From: Rhizobacter sp. SG703
GTDB taxonomy: Bacteria; Pseudomonadota; Gammaproteobacteria; Burkholderiales; Burkholderiaceae_C
DNA: 64,000 nt
Assembly (NCBI RefSeq): GCF_012275445.1
Contig: NZ_JAAZQK010000003.1
Location: 310,001-374,000 of the forward strand
Reading direction: 5' to 3'
Shown here: piece by piece, positions 1-9,200 of the stretch
Numbering within the stretch: the stretch's first letter is position 1
Layout: every line of letters begins with the position of its first letter
Made by a program: the position numbers and the translations under genes
Notes under the pieces: model-generated
The model's database searches: none
The model's input: the letters and a program-made list of their open reading frames with translations, nothing else
Told to the model about the DNA's origin: nothing

Positions 1-2
1 AC

Positions 3-161
3 AACGACTCCGGCCGGACGTACATGAAGGCGGAGAACCGCCAGTACCCGTATCCGAAGCTGGTGGAAGCGATGAAATCGCTGCGCTACGACGAACTGCA
101 GGTCTCGCACCTGTTCGTCGAGGAGCCGATGGCTGGCGTCGAAGAGGCGCTGCTCCGCTGA
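3..161 (+). CDS. Tyrosine recombinase, C-terminal end only (cut by window start)
   Basis: Open from base 3 to the TGA at 159-161, with no start inside the window. The 52 residues contain a Gly-Arg-Thr-Tyr-Met stretch where the nucleophilic tyrosine of a phage-type integrase sits. They then follow the same pattern as the end of the integrase at 465-2228: RQYP, LVEAM, SL.Y, L..LFV (or LYV) and PM.GVE. This is therefore the tail of a second, related site-specific recombinase lying head-to-tail with the complete one. Paired integrases of this kind are common at one end of genomic islands. Whether the missing part is intact cannot be seen. Confidence 0.72.
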   Translation, partial: NDSGRTYMKAENRQYPYPKLVEAMKSLRYDELQVSHLFVEEPMAGVEEALLR

Positions 162-171
162 CGTTGGCGAT

Positions 172-199
172 GCCGGTCGTGAACAGCTTCACGACCGGC
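172..199. terminator. Hairpin after the partial integrase
   Basis: GCCGGTCGTGAA and TTCACGACCGGC form a perfect 12-bp stem around a 4-base loop, starting 10 bases after the stop codon at 161. There is no T-run after it, so a factor-independent terminator is only one reading. Its position right after a stop codon supports a transcription-end or mRNA-stability role. Confidence 0.5.
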
Positions 200-298
200 G
201 GGCCTCGGCATGGATGACCTGTTCCCGAACGTTGGCTCACCGCCTGGTGACTGCCATCGCCGTGGCCGCGGTCGAAGCTGCAAGCGAGCTCCCTTGGA

Positions 299-314
299 TG
301 TGAGCCGGCTCACA
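299..314. promoter_or_regulatory. CRP-like dyad TGTGA-N6-TCACA (site 1)
   Basis: TGTGAGCCGGCTCACA is a perfect 16-bp palindrome. It has exactly the TGTGA-N6-TCACA layout bound by CRP-family regulators. It lies upstream of the integrase gene and 42 bp, centre to centre, from a second site of the same form. Assignment to CRP is inferred from the consensus; another regulator with the same half-site is possible. Confidence 0.5.
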
Positions 315-340
315 TTCGTGAGTAGATGTTGGTCCTGACC

Positions 341-356
341 TGTGAATGCGCTCACA
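341..356. promoter_or_regulatory. CRP-like dyad TGTGA-N6-TCACA (site 2)
   Basis: TGTGAATGCGCTCACA repeats the half-sites and spacing of the dyad at 299-314. A third, weaker match, GTGATGCGCGTCAC, lies at 412-425. Site 2 covers a GTG at 342 that could be read as the integrase start. Because the region looks like a promoter or operator, a later integrase start (465 or 504) is preferred. Confidence 0.45.
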
Positions 357-464
357 AAGCCGATGAAACAGGCGTTGCGAGCGCGCGGGGCGGTCGGCAC
401 AGTGACGTTCAGTGATGCGCGTCACCCAACCTCGACCTCAACCCCCTTTTGCAACGCAGTCCCA

Positions 465-2228
465 ATGGCCATTTCGACCCAGACTCACGCCAGCTCGCCA
501 TGCATGCCAGCCGCTCCGATACCGCGCGTTCTTTACCTGCATGAGCGCGACGGCTGGTACTACTTCAAGCGGAAGATTCCCGCCGCCATTCAATGGGCGT
601 TCGGTGGGGCCAAGCAAATCTGGAAGTCCCTGGAGACCTCGAGTCGCGACGTTGCAGTCAAAGCTATCGAGACTCAACGAAAGTCGTTCGACGCCGAGGT
701 GGCGAGAGCCCGTCAGGTGAAAGGTGCCGCTGTCGTGAGGCGCGAACAAGTGCGTCAGCGCGGCATTGGCACAAGCAAGTACCTGCTTGATGCGCACATC
801 GAACCGCTGCTCGACCGTTTCGAGCACGCTCATCTGATTACGGATGACGAGGAGCGCAACGGTCTGTCCGTCGTTGAGCGCGCTGAGCGACACGCGGAAT
901 TGGAATCGGCGTTGGCGCAGATGCTCGAGCAAGCGGCGACTGAAGACTTTGCTGGGTACGAAGAGACCGCGCAGGAGCTCTTAACGGGGGAGCAATTGCT
1001 CGCGCCTCCAGGCTCCGCCGTCCGTAAGAGCTTCTTGCAGCGCCTGCTGCAAAGAGATATCCACATCGTTGAGGTTCAGCTCGAGAGGCTGCGCGGCAGG
1101 GTCACGCCTACGGCGAAGGACGCGCCACCGCCGCCGCGGCGAATGCCGACGATGCTTGACATCCTTGAGCATTGGGCGAGTGATAAAACGAATCAGCGCA
1201 CTGTCGACACCTACCGAGGGTTTGTAGCCGAGTTCGAGCATGTCGCTGGTGCGTTGCCGTGCGTTGCAATTCAGGGCGAGGATGCCGACACATTGGTGGG
1301 GCGACTTGCTGGTCGTGAGTGCTCGCGGGAGACCGCCGAAAACTATCTGGGAGGGCTCGCGACGATTTTCCGGCATGGAATCACCCAGCGGCTCGTACCG
1401 CAAGGGAGCCTCAACCCATTCGAACACTGCCACATCGACATCGCAAAGCGCGCGCGTAGTCAGGACCGTCGCGGCTACGAACTGGCGGAGCTCAATGTCT
1501 TCTTTACGTCCCGCTTGTACACATCGCACTACCGTCCTCAAGGGCAGGTTTCCGATGCTGGCTTCTGGGCCCCGCTGGTTGCGGCTTTCACTGGCGGGCG
1601 CATCGAAGAGCTCTGCCAAGCCAGCGTGCAGGATGTGTCGCGCATCAACGGAGTGTGGACGTTGAGAATCGCTGAACTGGATGAGGGTCAAGCCATCAAG
1701 ACCGAAGGTAGCTGGCGATACGTGCCAATCCACGAAGAGCTCATTCGTTGTGGGTTCCTGGTCTACGTCGCATCGGTGCGCGGGGCAGGGAAGCAGCAAC
1801 TGTTCCCGACGCTGCGGAATGACAACAAGTACAAGCTATGGTCAAACGCGTTGGGTAAATGGTTCTCTCGCTACATCGACAGCATCGGCCTGACTGACGA
1901 CCGCCTTTGCTTCCACAGCTTCAGATTTTCGTTTCGGCAATGGTGTACCCATTCCGGCATCAGCGATGAGGTGCGTGATGCCCTGACTGGGCATTGGGTG
2001 TCTGACGCTACGCCGGGGCGGGGCTACATGAGGGTTGCTGAGCGGCAGTATCCGTTCCCGTTGTTGGTCGAGGCCATGCAGTCGCTCCACTACGGCGGGC
2101 TCGACCTTAAGCATCTGTACGTGGCAGACCCCATGAAAGGCGTTGAGCCGGCCTTCGGTCAAGATGCGGGCTTCGCCAATGGGTTGCCGGCGGTGAGGCG
2201 GAAGAGGGCTTCCGGGCCACAGCGCTGA
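465..2228 (+). CDS. Tyrosine recombinase / site-specific integrase
   Basis: DNA-cutting and rejoining enzyme expected to integrate and excise the element. Counting residues from the in-frame GTG at 342, the catalytic set is visible: Arg420 in GGRIEEL, His525 and Arg528 in HSFR, His551 in GHW and Tyr562 in GRGYM. The N-terminal YLHERDGWYYFKR segment resembles the DUF6538-type arm that precedes many island integrases. No start has a clear ribosome site. GTG 342 sits inside a CRP-like dyad, so ATG 465 (587 aa) or ATG 504 is more likely. The C-terminus is homologous to the partial gene at 3-161. The gene converges on the DUF429 gene, with 15 bp between the two stop codons. Confidence 0.85.
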   Translation: MAISTQTHASSPCMPAAPIPRVLYLHERDGWYYFKRKIPAAIQWAFGGAKQIWKSLETSSRDVAVKAIETQRKSFDAEVARARQVKGAAVVRREQVRQRGIGTSKYLLDAHIEPLLDRFEHAHLITDDEERNGLSVVERAERHAELESALAQMLEQAATEDFAGYEETAQELLTGEQLLAPPGSAVRKSFLQRLLQRDIHIVEVQLERLRGRVTPTAKDAPPPPRRMPTMLDILEHWASDKTNQRTVDTYRGFVAEFEHVAGALPCVAIQGEDADTLVGRLAGRECSRETAENYLGGLATIFRHGITQRLVPQGSLNPFEHCHIDIAKRARSQDRRGYELAELNVFFTSRLYTSHYRPQGQVSDAGFWAPLVAAFTGGRIEELCQASVQDVSRINGVWTLRIAELDEGQAIKTEGSWRYVPIHEELIRCGFLVYVASVRGAGKQQLFPTLRNDNKYKLWSNALGKWFSRYIDSIGLTDDRLCFHSFRFSFRQWCTHSGISDEVRDALTGHWVSDATPGRGYMRVAERQYPFPLLVEAMQSLHYGGLDLKHLYVADPMKGVEPAFGQDAGFANGLPAVRRKRASGPQR

Positions 2229-2243
2229 CAGAGCCTCCCGAAC

Positions 2244-2978
2244 CTACCCGACCATTCCACCGGAACCGATGTAAAGCATCTCCATCGGTAGCCCTTCCTC
2301 GTCAACCTGCGGCTCGCCCCGCAGGGACCTCACATTGGCCGGGTCCTCTGCGGCAGTGACGTAGGCAACCAGGGCGTCAAGAACGTCGTCCGCCTTAACG
2401 AGGGTGCGAGGTTGCTCGCGAAGGACCAGCTGCAATAGCTGAGCCGAGCGAGGCTCTCGACGTAAGAGAAGGTCCAGCCGAGCGCGGATGCCGGCTGACT
2501 TGGTCTTGCCGTCCATCAGTGGTGTGCCTCCGTTCAGTGCCCAGAAGCAAACCTCGGGATGCACCTCACGGAAGCGGGCCCGGGCCGAGGCATCAGCGCG
2601 CATCAGGGTGTCAGCCTCGTTCACCTTCAGGCAGATACCGAGCGCCTGCTCGGACAGGCTAAGCCCCAGCTCGCTCATGTTCACCTTGCGTGCATCAAGC
2701 TTGTCTCTAAGCCGAGTCGCGGCACGGCAGGGGGGCGTAAAGACACACACGTGACGGGGCCCCAGGGTTCGCCGAGCTATCACGTCGCAGGGGCGTCTTG
2801 GGCAGTCTTGCCAAGGCAATCCAATGGGGATGTCGACGAACACCCGCTCGGCATCGCGATGGTATTCCGACAGCGCCTCAAGTGAGCTGAATAGGGCGTA
2901 CTGCAGTTCTCGGTCTTTGCCATCAGTCACCGCAATCCAGCCGAACTTGCAACCGTCAACGCCGACAGCCAGTCCCAT
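2244..2978 (-). CDS. DUF429 family protein (predicted RNase H-fold)
   Basis: 244 aa starting at ATG 2978, preceded by a strong AGGGAGGAG ribosome site. It opens with AVGVDGCKFGW, then VFVDIPIGLP, EVHPEVCFWALNG and a late KADDVLDALVAY. Together these are the conserved acidic blocks of DUF429, a family predicted to have an RNase H/YqgF-like nuclease fold; no activity is firmly established. It is transcribed away from the unknown gene at 3109, and 130 bp lies between the two starts. Role in the element is unknown; a nucleic-acid function is an inference from fold only. Confidence 0.8.
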   Translation of the reverse strand: MGLAVGVDGCKFGWIAVTDGKDRELQYALFSSLEALSEYHRDAERVFVDIPIGLPWQDCPRRPCDVIARRTLGPRHVCVFTPPCRAATRLRDKLDARKVNMSELGLSLSEQALGICLKVNEADTLMRADASARARFREVHPEVCFWALNGGTPLMDGKTKSAGIRARLDLLLRREPRSAQLLQLVLREQPRTLVKADDVLDALVAYVTAAEDPANVRSLRGEPQVDEEGLPMEMLYIGSGGMVG

Positions 2979-3108
2979 ATGGCTCCTCCCTCTGCTCACA
3001 CAAAAGCCTATGAAGCGTTTGGCTTCTCGCCGGCCCGCGCCAATTTCAGGTCCCCAGTTTCCCTTGCTACACGTCTTGCGCCGATGGAGGCGCGTATCAA
3101 GGATAAAC

Positions 3109-3777
3109 ATGACTGAAGCAAGCCCCCGCCAAGAACTTGCATTGGCGATGGCCGCTGGTGCGGCAGCAGGGCGCATCACGCACTCGCGCCTGATGTCTCC
3201 CAAGCAGCTCGAGCGAGTTTCTCGGGAGCGTCCCGAGCTCAAGGCGCAGCTGCAAGGCAGTTGGTGCCTCTGCACGGAAGTGCCTGGTGAGATGTGGCAG
3301 CTCGCACTCGCCGCCCGTGCCGAAGGAGTTCCGAACCAAGTGATGGTGGCGCGAGCTCCGTCCGGACGGCCATACATCGTCTTCACCATAAATGCTACTG
3401 GGTGGCAACACCGGGTGTGCGTTCCGATGCTGGGCGCGTTGACGGCCCAATGGTTGGGCTCGCTGCGCGACGGCGGGACGATGATGATGTCGGTTGCCGA
3501 CGCAGCATCGGACCGAACGTTTCTCGCGACATCCGACGTTCCGCTTGCAGCGATTGAGCACCTGATGCAGTGTGAAACTGACCCCCCTGTGGACTTGGTC
3601 GGCTTCCTCGAGGAAGCATTCACGCTCGTCGCCTGGAACGCTGCGGCCAGCACTTCAGTCGACGGCGACCGACCGGAAATGCCTACTGAGGTCAGCGTGT
3701 CGCTGCTGCTGCCGGCAGAGGTCGAGGCTGCACTGGAACTGCGTACCGAAAGGCACCTTGGGCGCAAGCCGAGCTGA
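3109..3777 (+). CDS. Hypothetical protein of the integrated element
   Basis: 222 aa from ATG 3109, chosen because AAGGA lies five bases upstream and because the longer reading begins inside the oppositely oriented DUF429 gene. The protein is soluble, with no signal peptide or membrane segment. It starts with an Ala-rich helix followed by SPKQLERVSRERPEL and has a beta-rich middle that includes GRPYIVFTINATGW. I do not recognise a family. It is divergent from DUF429 and convergent with the TrfA-like gene; a hairpin separates the two converging ends. Confidence 0.6.
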   Translation: MTEASPRQELALAMAAGAAAGRITHSRLMSPKQLERVSRERPELKAQLQGSWCLCTEVPGEMWQLALAARAEGVPNQVMVARAPSGRPYIVFTINATGWQHRVCVPMLGALTAQWLGSLRDGGTMMMSVADAASDRTFLATSDVPLAAIEHLMQCETDPPVDLVGFLEEAFTLVAWNAAASTSVDGDRPEMPTEVSVSLLLPAEVEAALELRTERHLGRKPS

Positions 3778-3799
3778 CCCAGCCGACTGATTCGACGGG

Positions 3800-3822
3800 C
3801 CCCCTGCCTTGTGGCAGAGGGG
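3800..3822. terminator. Candidate bidirectional hairpin
   Basis: A GC-rich stem of C4-TGCC pairing with GGCA-G-A-GGGG (one mismatch) around a TTGT loop. It sits between the converging ends of the genes at 3109-3777 and 3982-5124. There is no T-tract on either side, so this is a weak call. Confidence 0.35.
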
Positions 3823-3981
3823 CTCGATTCGTTGGACGCGGTGGCGCCGCGCATGGACCGAAAGGTCTTTCCTACGGCTCATGCCGTCGGGGTGATGCCG
3901 CAAGAACACCGTCCGTGTTGGGGGCTCTGGTCGGGGGAAGCGACAGGGAGGTTGGTTGAACCACCGTCGTACGCAGTTGTT

Positions 3982-5124
3982 CTACGTCTGCACATGCTTT
4001 GGCGATGCATCTCGCCTTGCCAATTCAGTTTCGACCCGCGCCAAGATGGGGGGCAAATCGGTCCGATTCGCGTATACCTTGGGATAGAGCCGCATCATTG
4101 CCTTGAGTTGCCCGTCGAAGTAGACCTCGACAGGCAGTGGATTCGACCATGGGGCCTCGCCGAGTAGCTCTTGAATGGACGGCACTTCTTCGCCAAGTCT
4201 CAGCCGTGTCCCCTCAAGTCGAACCGATGGCTGGCGCGTCAAGGCGACAGGCGCTGGCAACCTGTGAACGTGCTGAGCTGCGTCGCGACTAGCTCGCGGT
4301 AGGGTCAGCTGGACCTTACCGCGGGCCACGCTGTAGTCAGCCAGGAACTCGGCCTCCTTCAGCTTTTTAAGCGCTTTCCTCAGGTCGCTGCCGAAGTTCT
4401 CTTCGGTCGACTTCGTTCCGGTGAGCTCCATCCACTTCGAGACCGAATATGTGAAGAAGGCGTTCGTCCGTCGGTCCTTCAGGCATTCGATGTGTGCCTG
4501 CAGCAGCCTGGCCAGCTGGGAGGAACCCAGCTTTCTGCGTTGCTCCAGGTCGATTTGCCCGTACCCCATGTGCTGAAAGAGCCGCACGAATTCGATAGGA
4601 ATGGACACGCTGCAGCGCACGCCCTGGGTCAGCTTTTCGCGTGCGCGGAACTGCAGGATGCATCCCGAGAAGAGTGGCCACGAGTCCGGTTTGGCGTCGG
4701 CCGCGCAGACAGTCAGATGCGAACGCGATAAATCCTTGAGTCGGCGGCGCAACCAGTCACGGTTCTGCTTGTTGTAGGTTTTGGTGAGGATGTCCAAAAG
4801 TTCTTTGGCCGAGAACTGGACTTCCACGTAGGCCCGTTGCTGATGGTTGGTCTCGGCGTTCAGCGTCGCCTCGAGGCCAGCAAGCTTCCGGAAGATTGCG
4901 AGTAGCACATCCTGGTGCTCGGCAGTCAGGCCCGCGCCCCAACGCCGGATGCGTACATTGCTGGCCACACCCATTTGAACCTCGACCTCTTCCAGAGTGG
5001 CCAGCTCGCTCTCGCTGCCGCGCCTGGCCAAACAGAAGAGCGGAGCGCCCGCAAGGCTGCGCGGATAGGGGACCCGACCCTGCCTGCCCGTCGGAAAAAT
5101 GACATGCGTGCCATCCTTGCTCAC
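3982..5124 (-). CDS. TrfA-like plasmid replication initiator
   Basis: 380 aa. The middle and C-terminal parts follow the TrfA pattern of IncP-type initiators: an FSAKELLDIL helix, a D-W-L-RRRLKDL stretch, strands leading to IPIEFVRLF, then YGQIDLEQRRKLGSSQLARLLQ (matching the DWEQR...LALWL block), a WMELTGT helix and DLRKALKKLKEAEFL. Initiators of this type bind iterons and open the origin. The start overlaps the stop of the upstream gene by four bases (5121-5124), so the two are translationally coupled. Three direct repeats lie upstream of the pair. The similarity is by pattern only, and a regulatory winged-helix protein is an alternative. Confidence 0.62.
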   Translation of the reverse strand: MSKDGTHVIFPTGRQGRVPYPRSLAGAPLFCLARRGSESELATLEEVEVQMGVASNVRIRRWGAGLTAEHQDVLLAIFRKLAGLEATLNAETNHQQRAYVEVQFSAKELLDILTKTYNKQNRDWLRRRLKDLSRSHLTVCAADAKPDSWPLFSGCILQFRAREKLTQGVRCSVSIPIEFVRLFQHMGYGQIDLEQRRKLGSSQLARLLQAHIECLKDRRTNAFFTYSVSKWMELTGTKSTEENFGSDLRKALKKLKEAEFLADYSVARGKVQLTLPRASRDAAQHVHRLPAPVALTRQPSVRLEGTRLRLGEEVPSIQELLGEAPWSNPLPVEVYFDGQLKAMMRLYPKVYANRTDLPPILARVETELARRDASPKHVQT

Positions 5125-5465
5125 GTACGAAGTCCTCGCTCAAGCAAGTCGGCGCGGGCACGCAGGTCTAAAACCGTGGCGCTCGCGACCGCTTCGGCCT
5201 TGGCCAGAACTTCGCGTAGTTCGTCTGGTGGCAGTCGTCCGACCAAGTCGGGCGGCAAGCCAGCACCGGTCATCGGCATGACGCCGAGCCTCGCTTTGAC
5301 CACCTTCTTGATGGCGCTGTCGTACCGCGAGCGGTAGACGTGCAGCCCGGCGGGCGTCACGCTGCTCTTGCTGCGGTATTGGGTGTAGTAGAGGGAAGCC
5401 ATCCAGCGCTCCATGAGAAGTCGTCTGGACCTATAGACCCGAGTTTTATCTTGCGGTCGGCGCAT
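5121..5465 (-). CDS. Hypothetical protein coupled to the TrfA-like gene
   Basis: About 114 aa if ATG 5465 is used. The frame is open back to 5597, but that would place three tandem repeats inside the coding region, so a later start is preferred; ATG 5414 is also possible and none has a clear ribosome site. The protein is basic, with RVYRSRRLLMERW and HVYRSRYDSAIKKVVKARLG, and ends in a helical PPDELREVLAKAEAV segment, compatible with nucleic-acid binding. It overlaps the downstream initiator by four bases. No family recognised. Confidence 0.5.
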   Translation of the reverse strand: MRRPQDKTRVYRSRRLLMERWMASLYYTQYRSKSSVTPAGLHVYRSRYDSAIKKVVKARLGVMPMTGAGLPPDLVGRLPPDELREVLAKAEAVASATVLDLRARADLLERGLRT

Positions 5466-5492
5466 CCGTTTGACTGACCCAGCCAAGCACAG

Positions 5493-5561
5493 AAGGAGAG
5501 TTTCTCCCCGGCTCGAAAGGGAGTAGCTCCCCGTTCCAGAAAGGGAGTTTCCCCCTACAAG
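5493..5561. repeat. Three tandem direct repeats (iteron-like)
   Basis: Three copies, 22-24 bp apart, of a unit with core AAGGGAG-N3-CTCCCC. They start at 5493 (AAGGAGAGTTTCTCCCC), 5516 (AAAGGGAGTAGCTCCCC) and 5540 (AAAGGGAGTTTCCCCC). Each core is itself a short dyad. The helical-turn spacing and the position just upstream of a TrfA-like operon fit replication iterons or autoregulatory operators. Confidence 0.6.
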
Positions 5562-5868
5562 TCGGACGCTAGCCCGCATGAACACTGGAACCGTCAACTG
5601 CCGGGCGTGCTGCCTACGACCTCTCTACGACCCATTGGCCGCCCCTGGCGGGTCGCCCGTCGAGCCGGCGCCCTGTTGGGCTTGGCTCGGGCTGACCAAA
5701 GCAGCAGCCTGACCCTGCGCCGGGTTGGCGCTCGGGCTCGACGCTCGCAAGAGCCCAGCAGGACGGGGCGAACCTACGGTCAGCCACGCTGAACCCCTTG
5801 ACGCTCATTTCGTGGCCGCTTCGGGTGAACCAGATGGTCGAGTAACAGCTTGTGTTGGATACTGTCGC
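5562..5868. other. Gene-free stretch between replication module and defence block
   Basis: About 300 bp between the repeats and the palindrome at 5869. Short frames on both strands have no ribosome site or recognisable residues. The stretch is rich in GGGCT/AGCCC runs that could fold, but no clean hairpin or A+T-rich melting region stands out. It probably holds the divergent promoters and, if the TrfA-like module works, part of an origin. Confidence 0.4.
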
Positions 5869-5884
5869 AAAACGCTAGCGTTTT
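5869..5884. promoter_or_regulatory. Perfect 16-bp palindrome, likely operator
   Basis: AAAACGCTAGCGTTTT is its own reverse complement. It ends 17 bp before the GTG start of the ribbon-helix-helix gene, where an autoregulatory operator is expected, and it lies upstream of the whole defence block. Confidence 0.55.
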
Positions 5885-5901
5885 CCATACAGGAGTTCCT
5901 C

Positions 5902-6117
5902 GTGGCCGTCACCAAAACTGAAGTCGTCAGCATCCGCGTCCCGCCGGACGTGAAGGCCGCTCTGGTAGCCGCCGCAGAAAAGGAGCGGCGAAGTCTCGCC
6001 ACCATGGTCGAGGTGATGGTGTTGGAGTACTGCAAAGCTCACGGGGTGGTACAGGGGAGGACGGGAATCGCGCAGTCGCCTCGACGAATCAGAGGCGAAC
6101 GAAAGTCCGTCGCCTAG
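5902..6117 (+). CDS. Ribbon-helix-helix (Arc/CopG-like) regulator
   Basis: 71 aa from GTG 5902, with AGGAG six bases upstream. The strand VVSIRVPPDVKAALV followed by two short helices (AAEKERRSLATMVEVMVLEYC) is the ribbon-helix-helix DNA-binding layout. The tail is short and basic. Proteins of this size usually bind palindromic operators as dimers of dimers and repress their own promoter; the perfect palindrome at 5869-5884 is the obvious candidate site. It is followed after 111 bp by the large helicase gene on the same strand, so it may control the defence block. Control of the block is inference. Confidence 0.72.
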   Translation: MAVTKTEVVSIRVPPDVKAALVAAAEKERRSLATMVEVMVLEYCKAHGVVQGRTGIAQSPRRIRGERKSVA

Positions 6118-6228
6118 CGGACGATGAGTCGAACCAATTCGAGAGCGGGCTGCAGCCGAACTCGACAAGTAACGAGCGCAACGAGAGCGGACGCAGAGCC
6201 GCACTTAAAAAAAATCTGGGGAGCTGGG

Positions 6229-9200
6229 ATGGATGTCTTTAAATTCCGCGAACACATCGTCAACGAGTACGAGCAGTTCACGCGCAGTTTTACGCGCATT
6301 CGTGCCGATGACATTCGCGAACATGTGAACGCCCAGTACGCCAGCCAAAGGTACTGGCCCGAGCCGCTCATCCAAATCAACCCGAACTACAGGTCGGGTG
6401 GCACGGTCGATGAGCTTGTGCAGGCTGGGCAGCTCAGCCCAGAGTGCTCTTCCATCTTCCGTCTGGGAAAGTCAGCAAGTTCTGCCGGTGTCGCGCTGCC
6501 CCTGCACAAGCACCAGGGAGAGGCCATCAGCCTGGCGCTTGCCGGCGAGAGCTATGTGCTGACCACTGGAACGGGCTCGGGCAAGTCCCTCAGCTATTTC
6601 ATCCCGGTCGTCGACGCCTGCCTCAAGGCGAAAAAGGCTGACCCAACACCGCGAACCCGCGCCATCGTCATCTACCCGATGAATGCGTTGGCCAACTCGC
6701 AGCTTGAAGAGTTGAAGAAGTTCCTGGGGTCGGACGCAGCAACTCGCGCCGTGAGCTTTGGCCGTTACACCGGACAGGAGTCCGACGAGGAGCGGCAGGC
6801 CATGGCCGCCAAGCCACCGGACATTCTGCTGACCAACTTCATGATGCTCGAGCTGCTGATGACCCGGCAGAACGACATCGACAAGGCCGTGATGCGCAAC
6901 GCCAAGGGCTTGCGTTTCCTGGTGCTCGACGAACTTCACACCTACCGGGGTCGTCAAGGTGCCGATGTGGCTCTGCTGGTGCGCCGCGTCCGCGAAGCGC
7001 TGGCCGACGAGCTCATCTGCATCGGCACGTCGGCCACGATGGCGTCCGACGGCAGCCAGATGGAGCGCAATGCAGTCGTCGCAAAGGTGGCGCGCCGGCT
7101 GTTCGGCACCCCCATCGCCGACCGAAACGTCATCACCGAGACCCTGCGACGCACGACGCCAGAGAGCCAGACGCTCGAGTCCGTCCGGAATAGCCTGGGC
7201 CCGGCCATCCGGGCTGGTGTCCCAACCGACCTCGACTTCAATGCCTTGGCAGCGCACCCGATGTCGGTCTGGGTCGAATTGACGCTGGGCCTGTCCTACA
7301 AAGACGACAAGCCACAGCGTGCCCGGCCGCGCACGCTGGCCGATGCCGCCAAGCTGCTGCACGAAGCCTCCAGCGAGCCCATCGAACGCTGCCTGGCCTA
7401 CCTGCAGCAGTTCATGCTGCGCGCCTATGCCGTCACCGATGGAGCAGGCAAGAGCCTGTTCGCATTCAAGCTCCATCAGTTCATCGCAGGCGGTGGCAAG
7501 GTCTACACCACGCTGGAAGAGGCTGGGCGCCGTGCCATCACGCTCGATGGTCAGCAGTTCGTTTCAGGTGACGACGACCGGCAACGGCGCTACTACCACG
7601 TGCACTTCTGCCGCGACTGCGGCCAGGAGTACATCCCGGTCTGGGACACGGACGGTCACGAGGGTCGAACCTTCAACGTCCGCAGCATCGAAGAGCGGCA
7701 GAGCGACGACGAGCAGGTCAAGTTCGGCTTCCTGATGCCCGATGGACGCGGTCTCTGGGACCCGGAATCCCTGGAGCGCTATCCAGAGTCTTGGCTTGAG
7801 GAGCGCGCAGACGGCGAGTGGCGCATCAAGTCTGGTCAACGCAAGTTCGTCCCCCAAGCGCTCAAGGTTCGGCCGGACGGCGGGGTCAGCACCGTCAGCG
7901 GCCTGCCAGCTTGGTTCATTCCCGGTGCTTTCCGCTTCTGCCTTGCTTGCGGGGTGTCGCACACGACCTCGGGCAAAGATGCACTGCGCTTGACGTCGCT
8001 GTCGGGCGAAGGCCGCAGCTCGGCGACAACCATGCTCACGTTGTCGGCCTTGCGTTACCTGTACGAACAGGACCAGCAACTGTCTGCGGATGCCAAGAAG
8101 GTTCTTGGCTTCTCCGATAACCGGCAAGATGCCGCGCTGCAGGCGGGTCACTTCAACGATTTCCTGCAGGTGCTGCTGACGCGGTCGGCGCTGCTTTCGG
8201 CGGTGCGTAAGGCGGGTAGTAACGCGCTGTCGGAGAGTGAGGTGGCCAACGCCGTCTTCGAGGCGCTTGGGTTTAACCGCGAAGACCCGTCGGTACGGGC
8301 CGAGTACATGCAGCAACCCGAGGTCAAGGGCAACACGCGGCGGCAAGTGCAGGAGGCCATGCGCGGCATCCTCGGCTACCGCAGCTACTTCGACTTGCGT
8401 CGCGGTTGGCGCTTCAACAACCCCAACCTGGAACAGCTTGGCCTGATTCGCATCGGCTACCAAGACATCGACGACCTGGCGGCGGATGCCTCCGAGTGGG
8501 CCGAGGCGCCACAGGTACTGCAAGCGGCCAACCCGGCCGAGCGGGCCACGGTACTGCGAGCCCTATTTGAATTCATGCGCCAGGGCCTGTGCATTGCCAC
8601 GCGCTACCTCGACCGCACCGAACTTGAACAGCTACGCACCCAAAGCTACGCCAACCTGTGCGAGCCCTGGGGCTTCACCGAAGACGAGCGGCCGGTGCCG
8701 TCCCGTTGGTTTGCTACCTCTCGCCCGCGTGAAGAGACCGACCGCCGGGGTCGCCGCGTACTGGTCGAGGACTTCTTGGTCATCGGCTCCAGCCGCTCGC
8801 GCCTGGGCAAGCTGCTTCGTCAGGGCAGCACGTGGGGCGGCAGCAACCCTTACTACAAGCACATCAACGACCAGACCTATCCGGATGTCATCCAGGCGTT
8901 GCTGAAGGCTGCAGAGTCCTACGGCATGGTCAAGCGCGAGGAGACAGATTTCGGCGTGTTGGGTTGGCAGCTGAACGGCACCGCGTTGCAATGGGAGCTC
9001 GGGTCCGGCGAGAGCAAACGCCAGGCCGAAGACAACGCCTTCTTCCGCAGCCTGTACTTGAACATCGCCGGGCTGCTCGACAGCCCTGTGCATCAGCTCT
9101 TCGAATTCGAGGCCCGCGAGCACACCGCCCAGGTTGAGCAAGACGACCGAATGGAGCGCGAGGCACGCTTCCGCTTCACCGATAAGGACCGCGCGGAATG

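Noticed and set aside
5493-5561. CRISPR array
   Set aside because: Units are joined without spacers and vary internally; they fit iterons or operators. No cas genes are in the window.
6124-6228. Upstream start (ATG 6124) for the large helicase
   Set aside because: The extra 35 residues have no helicase-family character, and GGGGAG precedes ATG 6229 instead.
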